Shown: positions 50,463 through 60,260 of the stretch, piece by piece
Layout of the letters: the number at the start of each line of letters is the position of its first letter
Numbering within the stretch: position 1 is the stretch's first letter
Assembly: GCA_025141835.1 (NCBI GenBank)
Contig: CP081102.1
Coordinates: forward strand, 2,728,001-2,792,000
Direction of reading: 5' to 3'
Source: Rhodobacteraceae bacterium M385
Lineage (GTDB): Bacteria; Pseudomonadota; Alphaproteobacteria; Rhodobacterales; Rhodobacteraceae
Length of the DNA: 64,000 nt
Notes under the pieces: generated by a model
Told to the model about the DNA's origin: nothing
The model's input: the letters and a program-made list of their open reading frames with translations, nothing else
The model's database searches: none
Translations under genes and position numbers: made by a program

Positions 50463-51683
50463 ATGCGTCTTTTGATTTCCTTCGCCGCCCTGTTCCTTTC
50501 GGTGATCCTGCTGCAACTCTCCTCTAGCGGTGTGGGCCCCTTGGACGTGCTATCGGGCACCGAACTTGGCTTTACCAACGGGCATATCGGCCTTTTGGGA
50601 TCGGCGCATTTCCTGGGGTTCTTCGTCGGATGCTGGTGGGCACCGCGCCTGATGGGAACGGTCGGCCACTCCCGCGCCTTTGCGGTTTGCACCGCCTTGG
50701 GGGCCATTGGGCTGATGGCCCATATGCTGATCCTCAACCCCTATGCTTGGGCGCTGATGCGAGTCGCGATCGGGCTGTGCATCGCGGGCTGCTACACGGT
50801 GATCGAAGCCTGGTTGCAGGCCAAGGCCACGAACCAGAACCGAGGCCGCACCATGGGTATTTACAGGATGGTCGATACCAGTGGGCAGCTTGTTGCGCAG
50901 TTCATGATCGGCGTTTTGGCCCCCGCCTCTTATGTGTCCTACAACCTGCTGGCGATCTTGTGTTGCGCCGCCCTTTTGCCCCTGACGATGACCCGTTTGA
51001 AGCAACCAGAAAGCCACGGCACGCCGCGCCTTCGCCCTTGGCTGGCTTGGCGCCTATCGCCGCTGGCGGTCAGCGGTGTGGTGGTGGCGGGGGTCTCCTC
51101 GGCGTCGCTGCGGATGACCGGGCCTCTATATGGCCAACAAGTGGGCTTGGCCGCCAGCGACATCGGCCTGTTTCTGGCCGCCTTCGTGTTAGGCGGCGCC
51201 TTGGCGCAATGGCCGGCGGGTTGGTTGGCAGATCGCTATGACCGGCGTTGGATCATGATCGGCTTTTCCGCGGCCTCCATCGTGTCATGTGCCGTGACCG
51301 TTGCCGTGCCGGTCCTTGGGCCTGCGGGCGTGTTCGGGGCGGCGTTGCTCTTTGGGTTTACCACCTTCCCGATCTATTCGATCTCGGCGGCCCATGCCCA
51401 CGATTGGGCGCGCGATGACCAACGGATCGAGCTGTCGGCCGCGCTGATGTTCTTCTTCGCTTGCGGTGCCATCGTTGCGCCACTGGCCACCTCGGGGCTG
51501 ATTTCTGCCTATGGCCCCGCGGCCCTGTTTTACTTCGTTTCTGTCGCCCACATCGGGCTGATCGTGTTCGGCCTGATCCGCATGGGCCGCCGCGCCGCGT
51601 CAGATACGCGGCAACCCTACGTCTGGATACCACGCACCTCGTTTCAGGTCGGGCGCATCTTTCGGCGCAATCAGGACAAATAA
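50463..51683 (+). CDS. MFS transporter (YcaD-like)
   Basis: 406 residues with twelve predicted membrane helices and a central cytoplasmic loop near residue 180. The segment between helices 2 and 3 (GCWWAPRLMGTVGHSRAF) and GIYRMVDTSGQL match YcaD-type MFS proteins, whose substrate is unknown. It begins 105 bases after the ImuA-like gene. Efflux is plausible, but nothing in the sequence fixes a substrate. Confidence 0.83.
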   Translation: MRLLISFAALFLSVILLQLSSSGVGPLDVLSGTELGFTNGHIGLLGSAHFLGFFVGCWWAPRLMGTVGHSRAFAVCTALGAIGLMAHMLILNPYAWALMRVAIGLCIAGCYTVIEAWLQAKATNQNRGRTMGIYRMVDTSGQLVAQFMIGVLAPASYVSYNLLAILCCAALLPLTMTRLKQPESHGTPRLRPWLAWRLSPLAVSGVVVAGVSSASLRMTGPLYGQQVGLAASDIGLFLAAFVLGGALAQWPAGWLADRYDRRWIMIGFSAASIVSCAVTVAVPVLGPAGVFGAALLFGFTTFPIYSISAAHAHDWARDDQRIELSAALMFFFACGAIVAPLATSGLISAYGPAALFYFVSVAHIGLIVFGLIRMGRRAASDTRQPYVWIPRTSFQVGRIFRRNQDK

Positions 51684-51755
51684 CGCCCCATCCACGTCTC
51701 AATTCTGACGCCATCCCCCGTGATATTCTGCCCGACAAAACAGGCAGAGTATTCC

Positions 51756-52940
51756 ATGACCTTCATTCTCCGCACCCTTTGCGTCGTTATCGGCACCGCG
51801 TTCCTCTTTGCTGTGGCCAATCTTGCCGTGTCCGGCCTTCCCGCCAGCCAAGAGCGGGTCGAGGTTGCCTCTGCCGACAGCTCCGCCCTTGCCCGCCCCA
51901 CAGCCGAGATCAGCCTGCGCGACATGGCCACGTCATTGCTTGGCATTACCCCACCCCAAGCGCCTGAGGCCACGTCCCCCACAGCCGCGCCGATCATTCC
52001 GATGCCGGAAGCAGAAGCCGCCGCCCCCTCCTCTCTCGCGGCGAATATTGAGGGGGATTGGCGCACTTGGATGGCCGACAACGGCCTGACGCAAGGCGCA
52101 ATGGTGGTGCTGTTTCCCGATGGCACAATGCACCGCGCGGGTCTGGCGCAGGCCACCGATGCCAGTGTCCCCGTGGCGAGCCTGTCCAAAGCGATCACCG
52201 GGATTTGCATGGACGTTGTGCTGCAAGAGCAAGGGCTTAGCTGGTACACCTCTTTGGGCGATATCGCCCCGCAGATGTCCGCAGTGCGGGTTACGCCGCA
52301 GCCTTGGAACGCCCAGATCACCCTGGCGGCCCTGGCCAATCACACCTCTGGCCTTGCGCCCGACCTGACCCAAGGCACCATGGGCAGCACCCTTCATGGT
52401 GCCCTTGGCCTGCATCGCCGCATCGCCTCGGAAGCCCTGCGAGAAGAGAATATGCAGGGCACCGCGCGCAGCTATTTCTACAACAACACCAATTACGCCG
52501 TACTAGGGGTCGCGATCGAAGCCCTGACCGGGCAATCATATTCCGAGGCCTGCATGGACCGCGTCCTTGCGCCGGCAGGCATTACCGACGCCACAATCCA
52601 CGGGCGCATGGGGTCCCGGTCGTCCTATGGCGGATGGGAGATGTCCGCCGAAAGCTACGCGCGCCTTGCGCAGCATTGGTTTTCGGACAGGGCCGGTCTT
52701 GTGGCGCGTCCGTTTGATCGCCCGATGCATGACAACTACTCGGTCGGCTATACGATCGAGGGGCGCGGCGATGGGGCTCAGGTTTCCCATGCTGGCTCGT
52801 TCTGCAATGGCGACCGCACCGGCACCGGCGCCTATTTTCACGCCCGTGGCGATGGGGTGGTCTTCTCCGCCAATTGGACTGGCGGTTGTGTATCGGCCTC
52901 CGACACGGGCCTTGGCCGGATGATTGCAAGCCGGATGTGA
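51756..52940 (+). CDS. Membrane-anchored serine beta-lactamase-fold hydrolase
   Basis: 394 residues from ATG 51756: N-terminal signal or anchor (about 5-28), a Pro/Ala/Glu-rich linker (about 40-95), then a class C-like domain with SxxK at S142-K145 (VASLSKAI), YNNTNYAVLG as the YxN-type element and SHAGS near the end in the KTG/HxG position. Members include esterases, DD-peptidases and true AmpC enzymes; the low-complexity linker and lack of ampR argue against a dedicated beta-lactamase. Periplasmic location likely. Confidence 0.8.
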   Translation: MTFILRTLCVVIGTAFLFAVANLAVSGLPASQERVEVASADSSALARPTAEISLRDMATSLLGITPPQAPEATSPTAAPIIPMPEAEAAAPSSLAANIEGDWRTWMADNGLTQGAMVVLFPDGTMHRAGLAQATDASVPVASLSKAITGICMDVVLQEQGLSWYTSLGDIAPQMSAVRVTPQPWNAQITLAALANHTSGLAPDLTQGTMGSTLHGALGLHRRIASEALREENMQGTARSYFYNNTNYAVLGVAIEALTGQSYSEACMDRVLAPAGITDATIHGRMGSRSSYGGWEMSAESYARLAQHWFSDRAGLVARPFDRPMHDNYSVGYTIEGRGDGAQVSHAGSFCNGDRTGTGAYFHARGDGVVFSANWTGGCVSASDTGLGRMIASRM

Positions 52941-53011
52941 TGCCGCCACTGGCCTTGCGCGCCCTGCGGCGTTAAAGCTGCCCGCAACCGCATGTTCCGA
53001 AGGCCGCACCT

Positions 53012-54721
53012 ATGACCCGTACGCTTATCACCAGCGCCATTCCCTATATCAACGGGATCAAACACCTGGGCAACCTTGTGGGTTCCCAATTGCCTGCCGA
53101 TCTTTACGCCCGCTACCTGCGCGCGCGCGGGCAAGAGGTCTTGTTTCTATGCGCCACCGATGAACATGGCACCCCGGCAGAGCTTGCCGCCGCCAAAGCA
53201 GGCAAGCCCGTCGATGAGTTCTGCGCCGACATGCACGCGGTGCAGTCCGAGATCGCCAAAGGCTTCCGCCTGTCCTTCGACCATTTCGGGCGCTCTTCCT
53301 CGCCGCAAAACCATGCGTTGACCCAGCATTTCGCGGGTAAACTGGCCGACGCTGGCCTGATCTCCGAAGTGGAAGAGAAGCAGGTTTATTCCCACGCCGA
53401 TGGCCGCTTCCTGCCCGACCGCTATATCGAGGGCACCTGCCCCAACTGTGGCTACGACAAGGCACGTGGCGACCAATGCGAGAACTGTACCAAACAGCTT
53501 GATCCCACCGATCTGATCGAACCGCGCTCTGCCGTTTCCGGGTCCACCGATCTTGAGGTCCGCGAAACAAAGCACCTCTACTTGCGTCAATCGCAACTGC
53601 GCGGACAGTTGAACGATTGGATTTCTTCCAAAACCGACTGGCCTCTTCTTACGACCTCAATCGCAAAGAAATGGTTAAACGACGGCGACGGATTGCAGGA
53701 CCGGGGCATCACCCGGGATCTGGACTGGGGTGTGCCCGTCAAACGTGGTGATGCGGATTGGCCGGGCATGGAAGGGAAGGTTTTCTACGTATGGTTCGAC
53801 GCTCCGATCGAGTATATCGCCTGCGCTGCCGAGGCTGTGGAAGAAGGTACGATTTCGAATTGGGAGCGCTGGTGGCGTGTGGATAAAGGCGCCGATGACG
53901 TTCGATATGTGCAATTCATGGGGAAGGACAATGTCCCATTCCACACCCTATCATTCCCCGCCACGATCCTTGGATCAGGCGAGCCTTGGAAGCTGGTAGA
54001 TTACATCAAGTCGTTCAACTACCTGAACTACGATGGCGGCCAATTCAGCACCTCTCAGGGCCGTGGCGTCTTCATGGATCAAGCGTTGGAGATTCTGCCG
54101 TCGGATTACTGGCGCTGGTGGCTTCTGTCCCATGCGCCCGAGACATCGGATTCCGAATTCACGTGGGAAACCTTCCAGCAGGACGTGAACAAAGACCTGG
54201 CGGATGTGTTGGGCAACTTTGTGAGCCGGATCACAAAATTCTGCCGTTCCAAGTTTGGCGAAGTGGTTCCAGACGCGGGCGCATATGGTGAGCAAGAGGC
54301 GGCTTTGATCGCCGATCTGCAAACCCGTCTTACCGCTTACCAAGCCCATATGGACGCCATCGACGTGCGCAAAGCCGCCTCAGAACTGCGCGCAATCTGG
54401 GTCGCCGGGAACGAGTATCTGCAATCCGCAGCCCCTTGGACCGCGTTCAAAACTGACCCTGATCGGGCGGCCGCCGTCACCCGGTTTGCCCTGAACCTGA
54501 TCCCCTTTTATGCTGGCCTTTCCGCGCCTTTCATCCCTGACGCGGCTGAGGCAATGGCGGCAGGCATGAACGTAGATGTCGCGTGGCCGACCGATGCGGA
54601 AACCGCGCTTTCCGCGCTACCCGGTGGCCATGCCTTCACAGTGCCCGAGGTCTTGTTCGCGAAAATCGCCGATGAGCAACGTGAAGAATGGGCGGAACGC
54701 TTCTCCGGCGTGCGGAGCTAA
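53012..54721 (+). CDS. metG: Methionyl-tRNA synthetase
   Basis: 569 residues, class I synthetase. HIGH-type motif HLGN at 18-21, zinc-binding CPNCGYDKARGDQCENC, WFDAPIEYIACA and a KMSKS-position motif reading QFSTSQGRG, so the first lysine is Q and the second is T. The anticodon-binding region follows. No C-terminal dimerisation (EMAP-like) domain is present. Essential gene; starts 71 bases after the hydrolase gene. Confidence 0.96.
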   Translation: MTRTLITSAIPYINGIKHLGNLVGSQLPADLYARYLRARGQEVLFLCATDEHGTPAELAAAKAGKPVDEFCADMHAVQSEIAKGFRLSFDHFGRSSSPQNHALTQHFAGKLADAGLISEVEEKQVYSHADGRFLPDRYIEGTCPNCGYDKARGDQCENCTKQLDPTDLIEPRSAVSGSTDLEVRETKHLYLRQSQLRGQLNDWISSKTDWPLLTTSIAKKWLNDGDGLQDRGITRDLDWGVPVKRGDADWPGMEGKVFYVWFDAPIEYIACAAEAVEEGTISNWERWWRVDKGADDVRYVQFMGKDNVPFHTLSFPATILGSGEPWKLVDYIKSFNYLNYDGGQFSTSQGRGVFMDQALEILPSDYWRWWLLSHAPETSDSEFTWETFQQDVNKDLADVLGNFVSRITKFCRSKFGEVVPDAGAYGEQEAALIADLQTRLTAYQAHMDAIDVRKAASELRAIWVAGNEYLQSAAPWTAFKTDPDRAAAVTRFALNLIPFYAGLSAPFIPDAAEAMAAGMNVDVAWPTDAETALSALPGGHAFTVPEVLFAKIADEQREEWAERFSGVRS

Positions 54722-54749
54722 CGCACTGATATCTTTGCCTTGGCGCGGC

Positions 54750-56141
54750 TCACTCCGATCGGAGCATCGCGCCGGGGTTCAGGATATTATGCGGGTCCAA
54801 CGCCTGTTTGATCGCGCGCATAGCGGCCAATTTTCCGGGGTCGCCGTAGCGCTCCAGATCGCCCACTTTCAGGCGCCCGATGCCGTGCTCAGCGGATACA
54901 GAGCCGCCCATTTCATGTACAAGATCATGGACGCAGGCCTTCACCGCCGCGGCTTCGCCTTCGTGATCTGCGCGTGTTTTGCCCCGTTGTGGGAACACAT
55001 TGTAGTGCAAATTCCCGTCGCCCAAATGCCCGAAGCAGTTGATCCTAAACGTGTTTATCTTCTGCAACCGCCCCGGCGCTTCCGCGACAAACCTAGGGAC
55101 TTGCGCCACCGGAACCGCAATGTCGTGGGACGACACCGAACCGATCCGGCGGTTCGCTTCGGGTATGCTCTCTCGAATGTTCCAGAAATCCAATCGCTGT
55201 TGCTCGGACTGTGCGATGGCGCCGTCGGTGACCAAGCCGGCCTCAAACGCTTCCGCGAACAGGGCTTCTAGTGCGTCTTCGGGCGAGCCCTGCGCAAGGC
55301 CAAGGTCGATCAGGCAGCACCAATCCGGCACTTCTGAAAGTGGCATCCGTACCTCTGGCCCCACTTCCGAAAGAAAGTCGAACCCCGCTCTGCCGATTAA
55401 CTCGAAGGCGGAAATCCCCTCTCCAATCTGCGCCTGCGCCATCCGCAGCAGCTCTAGCGCGGCATGTGCAGACGGCACGGCCATCAGCGCGGCCCCTGTA
55501 GCCGAGGGCCTTGGGAACAAACGCAAAGTCGCCGCCGTGATAACGCCCAACGTCCCTTCCGAGCCGATCAAAAGGTGGCGCAGGTCATATCCCATGTTGT
55601 TCTTGCGCAGTGGCGACAAGCCGTTAACCACGGTGCCATCCGCCAATACAGCTTCGACCCCAAGAACCAAATCTCGGGCGTTTCCGTAACGAATGACGTT
55701 CACGCCGCCCGCATTGGTGGCCAACAAGCCGCCGATCCTGGCTGAGCCCTGGGACGCCAGAGTTAACGGGAAAATCCAGCCTTCGGCCTCGGCCACGCTA
55801 TGGACGTTTTGCAGGATCGCCCCCGCTTCCACGACCATCGTGCCCGCCTGCGCATCCATTGCGCGCACGGCGCTCATGCGCTCCATCGTCACCAGAATTG
55901 GCGGCGCGCCGTGTTCTTTGATTTGGCCGCTCACCAAGCCCGTGCCACCGGAATAGGGGATGACCGGAGTCTGCGTTTCCGCGGCAATTTCGAGGACTTT
56001 CACCACTTCTTGGGTGCTGGACGGTGCCACGACAGCCAAGGCTTTACCCCGCCATCGGCCCCTAGGCTCTTCCAAATAGCGGTCTTCAACATCACGCAAT
56101 GCGTGCGGTAGTTCAGCCTTCAGGCGATCAAGACATGTCAT
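54750..56141 (-). CDS. FAD-linked D-2-hydroxy-acid dehydrogenase
   Basis: 463 residues of the VAO/GlcD type: FAD-binding VIPYSGGTGLVSGQ, SARIGGLLATNAGGVNVIRY, SPLRKNNMGYDLRHLLIGSE (PP-loop region) and the C-terminal metal-site histidines in GHLGDGNLHYNVF and SAEHGIGRLK. Best fit is D-2-hydroxyglutarate or D-lactate dehydrogenase. No glcE or glcF partner genes adjoin, arguing against glycolate oxidase. The gene converges on metG with a 28-base gap. Confidence 0.85.
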   Translation of the reverse strand: MTCLDRLKAELPHALRDVEDRYLEEPRGRWRGKALAVVAPSSTQEVVKVLEIAAETQTPVIPYSGGTGLVSGQIKEHGAPPILVTMERMSAVRAMDAQAGTMVVEAGAILQNVHSVAEAEGWIFPLTLASQGSARIGGLLATNAGGVNVIRYGNARDLVLGVEAVLADGTVVNGLSPLRKNNMGYDLRHLLIGSEGTLGVITAATLRLFPRPSATGAALMAVPSAHAALELLRMAQAQIGEGISAFELIGRAGFDFLSEVGPEVRMPLSEVPDWCCLIDLGLAQGSPEDALEALFAEAFEAGLVTDGAIAQSEQQRLDFWNIRESIPEANRRIGSVSSHDIAVPVAQVPRFVAEAPGRLQKINTFRINCFGHLGDGNLHYNVFPQRGKTRADHEGEAAAVKACVHDLVHEMGGSVSAEHGIGRLKVGDLERYGDPGKLAAMRAIKQALDPHNILNPGAMLRSE

Positions 56142-56173
56142 GAAAACAGACCTACCCTAGCCGTCGCCGCGCG

Positions 56174-56758
56174 TCACCCGACTTCGGTACGCCCGCGTCG
56201 GTCACTGCGCAAATTTGCGTAAAGAACATGGTTACGCCAGCGCCCGTTAATTTGCAGGTAGCTCTGCGCAACGCCTTCATACTTGAACCCAGACTTCTCC
56301 AGCACACCGCGCGACGCGGCATTTTCGGGAAGGCAAGCGGCCTCCAACCGGCTGAGATCCAGGGAATGGAAGGAGTAATGGCAGACTGCACCGATGGCCT
56401 CACGCATGTAGCCTTGGCGCACAAACGGAAGGCCGATCCAATAGCCAAGCGTCGCCGACTGCGCCGGACCACGACGAATATTGTCCAGCGTGATGGCCCC
56501 CAACAGCGCATCATCGGCACGACGCACGATGAAAAGCGGCACTGCGGAGCCTTGGTTGACAGAGCGCTGCGCCCAATAGACACGGGCTGTGAAGCTTTTC
56601 CGTGTCAGGTGGTCGTCCGCCCACACCGGCTCCCACGGGACAAGAAAATCACGCGACTGATGCCGCAACGCGGCCCACGGACGAAAGTCCGAATGATGCG
56701 GTAGGCGAAGCGTCAAACGCTCCGTCTCTAGGCGCAGGTTCCGTTTTCGCGCGATCAT
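56174..56758 (-). CDS. GNAT acetyltransferase, RimJ/RimL-type
   Basis: 194 residues; acetyl-CoA-binding loop region LPFVRQGYMREAIGAVCHYS and the C-terminal LEAACLPENAASRGVLEKSG, which match the RimJ/RimL branch that acetylates N-termini of ribosomal proteins or other amines. ATG 56758 shares one base with the M16 peptidase stop, so it is cotranscribed with it. Substrate is not deducible. Confidence 0.87.
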   Translation of the reverse strand: MIARKRNLRLETERLTLRLPHHSDFRPWAALRHQSRDFLVPWEPVWADDHLTRKSFTARVYWAQRSVNQGSAVPLFIVRRADDALLGAITLDNIRRGPAQSATLGYWIGLPFVRQGYMREAIGAVCHYSFHSLDLSRLEAACLPENAASRGVLEKSGFKYEGVAQSYLQINGRWRNHVLYANLRSDRRGRTEVG

Positions 56759-58017
56759 CAGGCAGCCAAACGCTCCCTCACAGTGGCAAGGTCGGGGGCC
56801 TTTTCAACCGGTCCGTATAGCGCCATTGCCGCACCTGCCTGGCCCAACGCGCTGGCATGTTCGCCCAACCCTTGCAGCGTGACACCATCAATTCGGGCCA
56901 CCGATTCTTCCAACGGCGGGATGCGGTTCCAAATCGCGATCAGACGCGCCAAACGCTCGGCCCGAGCCGAGGGGCTTTCCAGCCCCATCAAAAGGCCCGC
57001 CTTCATCTGTGCGCGCGCCCGCGCAACTTCCGCCTCTGTCATCGTGTCGGCAGAGCGCTTCAGCTCATCAACTGTCAGGCCCACAAGCTCCGGTAAATCT
57101 TCGGCCGAGGTGCCCGCATAAATCGTCAGCAGGCCCGTGTCATCGTAGCTGCCGACCTGTGAATAAATCGTATAGCACAGGCCGCGCTTCTCACGAATCT
57201 CCTGAAACAGCCGCGAAGACATGCCGCCGCCAAGGGCCGTGGCATAAATTTGGGCGGTGTAAATATCGTCCGACCGATACCCCGGCGCCTCTAGCGCAAG
57301 CGTGAAGTGCGCCTGTTCCAAGCCTTTGACAACGCGGTGCTCTCCACCACCGAAGGCCCCGGGCTGAGGGGCGGTTTGAGGCACCGGCTTCAGGTGTCCG
57401 AAGGCCTTTTCGGCAAGGCGCACAATCTCATCGTGATCCACGGCGCCTGCGGCCGACAGGATCAACTGACCGGGACCATAGTTCTCGGCCACGAAGCGAT
57501 CAAAATCCGGGCGACCGAAGCTTTGCACCCGCTCCGCCGGTCCAAGAATTGTGCGACCTAGGGGCTGTTCGGGGTACGCGGCGGCCTGCAACCAATCGAA
57601 AATCACATCGTCGGGCGTGTCTGCGGCTTGGCCGATCTCTTGCAAAATGACGCCGCGCTCTACTTCAATCTCTCGTGGGTCGAAGATGGGATTGAGGACG
57701 ATATCGCCGATCAGATCCAACGCAAGCGCCACGTCGTATTTTAAAACGCGGGCGTAATAGGCTGTTACCTCGCGCGATGTATAAGCGTTGATATAACCGC
57801 CAACGTCTTCAATTTCCTCGGCAATCTGCAAAGAAGTCCGCCGCTTCGTCCCCTTGAACGCCATATGCTCAAGGAAATGCGCGATACCGTTCTGCTCGAC
57901 CCGTTCATGGCGGCCACCGGCGCTTACCCAAATGCCCAATGCCGCGGATTCAAGTCCCGGCATATGCTCGGTCACGATGCGTAAGCCATTGGCGAGCGTG
58001 TGAATTTCGACGGTCAC
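56758..58017 (-). CDS. M16 zinc peptidase (processing-peptidase-like)
   Basis: 419 residues with the inverted zinc motif HFLEH (H47-H51) followed by a downstream Glu in the second half of the active domain (EVERGVILQEIGQ). One active half and one inactive-looking half are expected for the M16B layout related to mitochondrial processing peptidase. The start overlaps the thrC stop as ATGA. No signal peptide, so a cytoplasmic role in peptide turnover is likely. Confidence 0.92.
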   Translation of the reverse strand: MTVEIHTLANGLRIVTEHMPGLESAALGIWVSAGGRHERVEQNGIAHFLEHMAFKGTKRRTSLQIAEEIEDVGGYINAYTSREVTAYYARVLKYDVALALDLIGDIVLNPIFDPREIEVERGVILQEIGQAADTPDDVIFDWLQAAAYPEQPLGRTILGPAERVQSFGRPDFDRFVAENYGPGQLILSAAGAVDHDEIVRLAEKAFGHLKPVPQTAPQPGAFGGGEHRVVKGLEQAHFTLALEAPGYRSDDIYTAQIYATALGGGMSSRLFQEIREKRGLCYTIYSQVGSYDDTGLLTIYAGTSAEDLPELVGLTVDELKRSADTMTEAEVARARAQMKAGLLMGLESPSARAERLARLIAIWNRIPPLEESVARIDGVTLQGLGEHASALGQAGAAMALYGPVEKAPDLATVRERLAA

Positions 58018-59402
58018 GTGCGGATGCCTCCTTCGATCACTTGCTCTAGAGCGTGCAGATCATTTTCTACCCGTTGCACCCGTTCGGGCTTGTCGAACAA
58101 ATCTGCCATCCGCTCGGGCAGCCCAGGCCGGATGCCGGAAGCAGCTTCGACAGCGTCGGGGAACTTGGCGGGATGCGCTGTGGCCAAGGTGATAAGAGGC
58201 GTCTTCCCAAGGAAATCCTGTGCCACGTCCACGCCCACGGCAGAATGGGGGCAAAGCAGCTCTCCCATTTCAGGCAAGGCGCGGGCGATCATGGCCGAGG
58301 TTTCGTCCTCAGACACCCGCCCGGAGGCAAAGGTATCTCGCAAATGCCCGATCGCGCCTTGGCTGATCTTGAAGCCGCCGCCAGATTTCAGCTCATCCAT
58401 TAACTGCGCGACGGCGTCACCGTCGCGGTCATAGGCATCGAACAACGCCCGCTCAAAGTTCGACGACACCTGAATATCCATCGACGGGCTGATCGAGGGC
58501 ACAACCCCCTCGGTGGTGTAGCCGCCCGAAACCATCGCGCGGTGCAAAATATCGTTCTGGTTGGTCGCAATCACCAGTTTATCAATCGGCAGTCCCATAC
58601 GCTTGGCGATGTAGCCGGCAAAGATATCGCCAAAGTTGCCAGTCGGCACACAGAACGAGACCTTCCGATGCGGTGCGCCAAGAGAGACCGCAGAAGAGAA
58701 GAAATACACAACCTGCGCCAATACCCGCGCCCAGTTGATCGAGTTCACGCCCGCCAACCGAACCCGGTCACGAAACTCGAAATGGTTGAACATATCCTTA
58801 AGACGCGCTTGGCAATCGTCAAAATCTCCGGTCAGAGCGAGCGCATGGGCGTTGGCCTCAGCCACGGTTGTCATCTGACGGCGCTGCACGTCGGATACGC
58901 GACCATGGGGAAACAGGATGAAAACATCCACGGCATCAAGGCCCCGAAACGCCTCCATCGCGGCGGAACCCGTATCGCCCGACGTTGCCCCCACAATCGT
59001 CACCCGGTCCCCGCGCCGCGTCAAAGCGGCTTGGAACATCTGCCCAATCAGCTGCATGGCGAAGTCTTTGAACGCCAATGTGGGGCCGTGGAACAATTCC
59101 AGCAGGAAATGATTGTCCTGCAACTGCTTCAAAGGCGCGCGCGCGCTGTGGCCAAAGCCGGCATAGGCCGCCTCAATCAGCGCAGCAAACTCATCATCGC
59201 CAAAAGTATCGCCCACAAAGGGCCGCATCACACGGAACGCAATTTCCTCATAGGACAGCCCCGCCAGCGCCGCGATATCCCCTTGAGACATCTGCGGAAT
59301 TCCCGCCGGCACATAAAGCCCACCATCCCGCGCAAGTCCGGTAAGCATGGCCTCTTCAAAAGACAAAACGGGCGCGCGCCCTCGGGTCGAGACATATTGC
59401 AT
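58014..59402 (-). CDS. thrC: Threonine synthase
   Basis: Converts O-phosphohomoserine to threonine with PLP. 462 residues; PLP-lysine motif GPTLAFKDFAMQ, phosphate loop GATSGDTGSAA, VPTGNFGDIFAGY and PSMDIQVSSNFERALF, the long (class II) form. ATG 59402 is chosen over an extension of 29 codons that is out of character. Cotranscribed with surf1 upstream (12-base gap) and the M16 gene downstream. Confidence 0.96.
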   Translation of the reverse strand: MQYVSTRGRAPVLSFEEAMLTGLARDGGLYVPAGIPQMSQGDIAALAGLSYEEIAFRVMRPFVGDTFGDDEFAALIEAAYAGFGHSARAPLKQLQDNHFLLELFHGPTLAFKDFAMQLIGQMFQAALTRRGDRVTIVGATSGDTGSAAMEAFRGLDAVDVFILFPHGRVSDVQRRQMTTVAEANAHALALTGDFDDCQARLKDMFNHFEFRDRVRLAGVNSINWARVLAQVVYFFSSAVSLGAPHRKVSFCVPTGNFGDIFAGYIAKRMGLPIDKLVIATNQNDILHRAMVSGGYTTEGVVPSISPSMDIQVSSNFERALFDAYDRDGDAVAQLMDELKSGGGFKISQGAIGHLRDTFASGRVSEDETSAMIARALPEMGELLCPHSAVGVDVAQDFLGKTPLITLATAHPAKFPDAVEAASGIRPGLPERMADLFDKPERVQRVENDLHALEQVIEGGIRT

Positions 59403-59413
59403 TTCAGGCTCCC

Positions 59414-60085
59414 TCAAACACTCCGTCGCGTGATACGCCAGAGCAAGAACGCTGTCATCCCCAACCACACAAGAGCAAGGCCAAACCATTGGATTGCATA
59501 ACCCAAATGGTTGTTCGGAATGCCATCCGCCGTCACAGGAAGCGGCGTTAACGGCGCGTCCGATGCCGAAATCTCCCGTGTCACGATGAAAACCGGCTCG
59601 GCCTGCAATTGCGCAGACAACGCGTCCACGTCGCGGGCGTACCAGATGTTGCGGACCAAATCCGGCTCCGGCGTAAAGCCATCCACCTCATCGGGCCAAT
59701 GCAGATTGCCAACGACGGTGACGGTTCCTTCCGGTGGCTCCGGCAAATTAACGCTTTCCGACACAAAGCCCCGATCCACCATCACCCGGCGCCCCTCCAC
59801 TTCAAAGGCGGAAATCACGCGGTAGCCGGGGCCAGACCCCTGCATACTCACCAAAACCCGAACCGCATCCCGATCAAAACGGCCTTCAACGACGACCGGC
59901 AAATAGCGATCCGCATCCCGGTCTACCTGTTCCGGCAAATCCACAGGGGTTGCCTCAATCCGACCAGCAATCTCGGCCAAAACGCCCTCTTTCCATGCCA
60001 ATCGTTGCAATTGCCACACCCCAAGAGCGCTCAGAAAAGCCGCCCCCACCAGCCCAAAAATCACAACAGAAATTACCCGCGACAT
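59414..60085 (-). CDS. surf1: Surf1-family cytochrome oxidase assembly protein
   Basis: 223 residues, two membrane helices near the ends (about 5-25 and 195-215) with a large periplasmic loop between them, the Shy1/Surf1 layout. LGVWQLQRLAWKEGVLAEI and GYAIQWFGLALVWLGM are typical. It assists haem a insertion into subunit I of aa3 oxidase. It lies in the cox block, separated from coxC by a long hairpin-containing gap, and precedes thrC. Confidence 0.92.
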   Translation of the reverse strand: MSRVISVVIFGLVGAAFLSALGVWQLQRLAWKEGVLAEIAGRIEATPVDLPEQVDRDADRYLPVVVEGRFDRDAVRVLVSMQGSGPGYRVISAFEVEGRRVMVDRGFVSESVNLPEPPEGTVTVVGNLHWPDEVDGFTPEPDLVRNIWYARDVDALSAQLQAEPVFIVTREISASDAPLTPLPVTADGIPNNHLGYAIQWFGLALVWLGMTAFLLWRITRRSV

Positions 60086-60195
60086 ACGTCCCCCTAACGG
60101 TCAAAAGGCCCACCTTGCGGCAGGCCTTTTCTTCATCTTTTCACAAATATCGACATCCAACGGTTCCCAGCTAGCGCGAACTTCCGAGAAGGCGC

Positions 60196-60242
60196 GGGGG
60201 AGGCGTCGGAGGGGTGGGCGGGTGGGCTCCGACGCCTCCCCC
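60196..60242. other. 15-bp hairpin with G-quadruplex motif in its loop
   Basis: Arms GGGGGAGGCGTCGGA (60196-60210) and TCCGACGCCTCCCCC (60228-60242) pair perfectly over 15 bp. The 17-base loop on the plus strand, GGGGTGGGCGGGTGGGC, carries four runs of three or more G with single-base linkers. It starts 18 bases past the coxC stop (transcript side) and precedes surf1. In the coxC mRNA the loop is C-rich, so the quadruplex would form in the DNA template strand. No T-run follows. Confidence 0.85.
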
Positions 60243-60260
60243 GTCCAACCTCGCCAGTTC

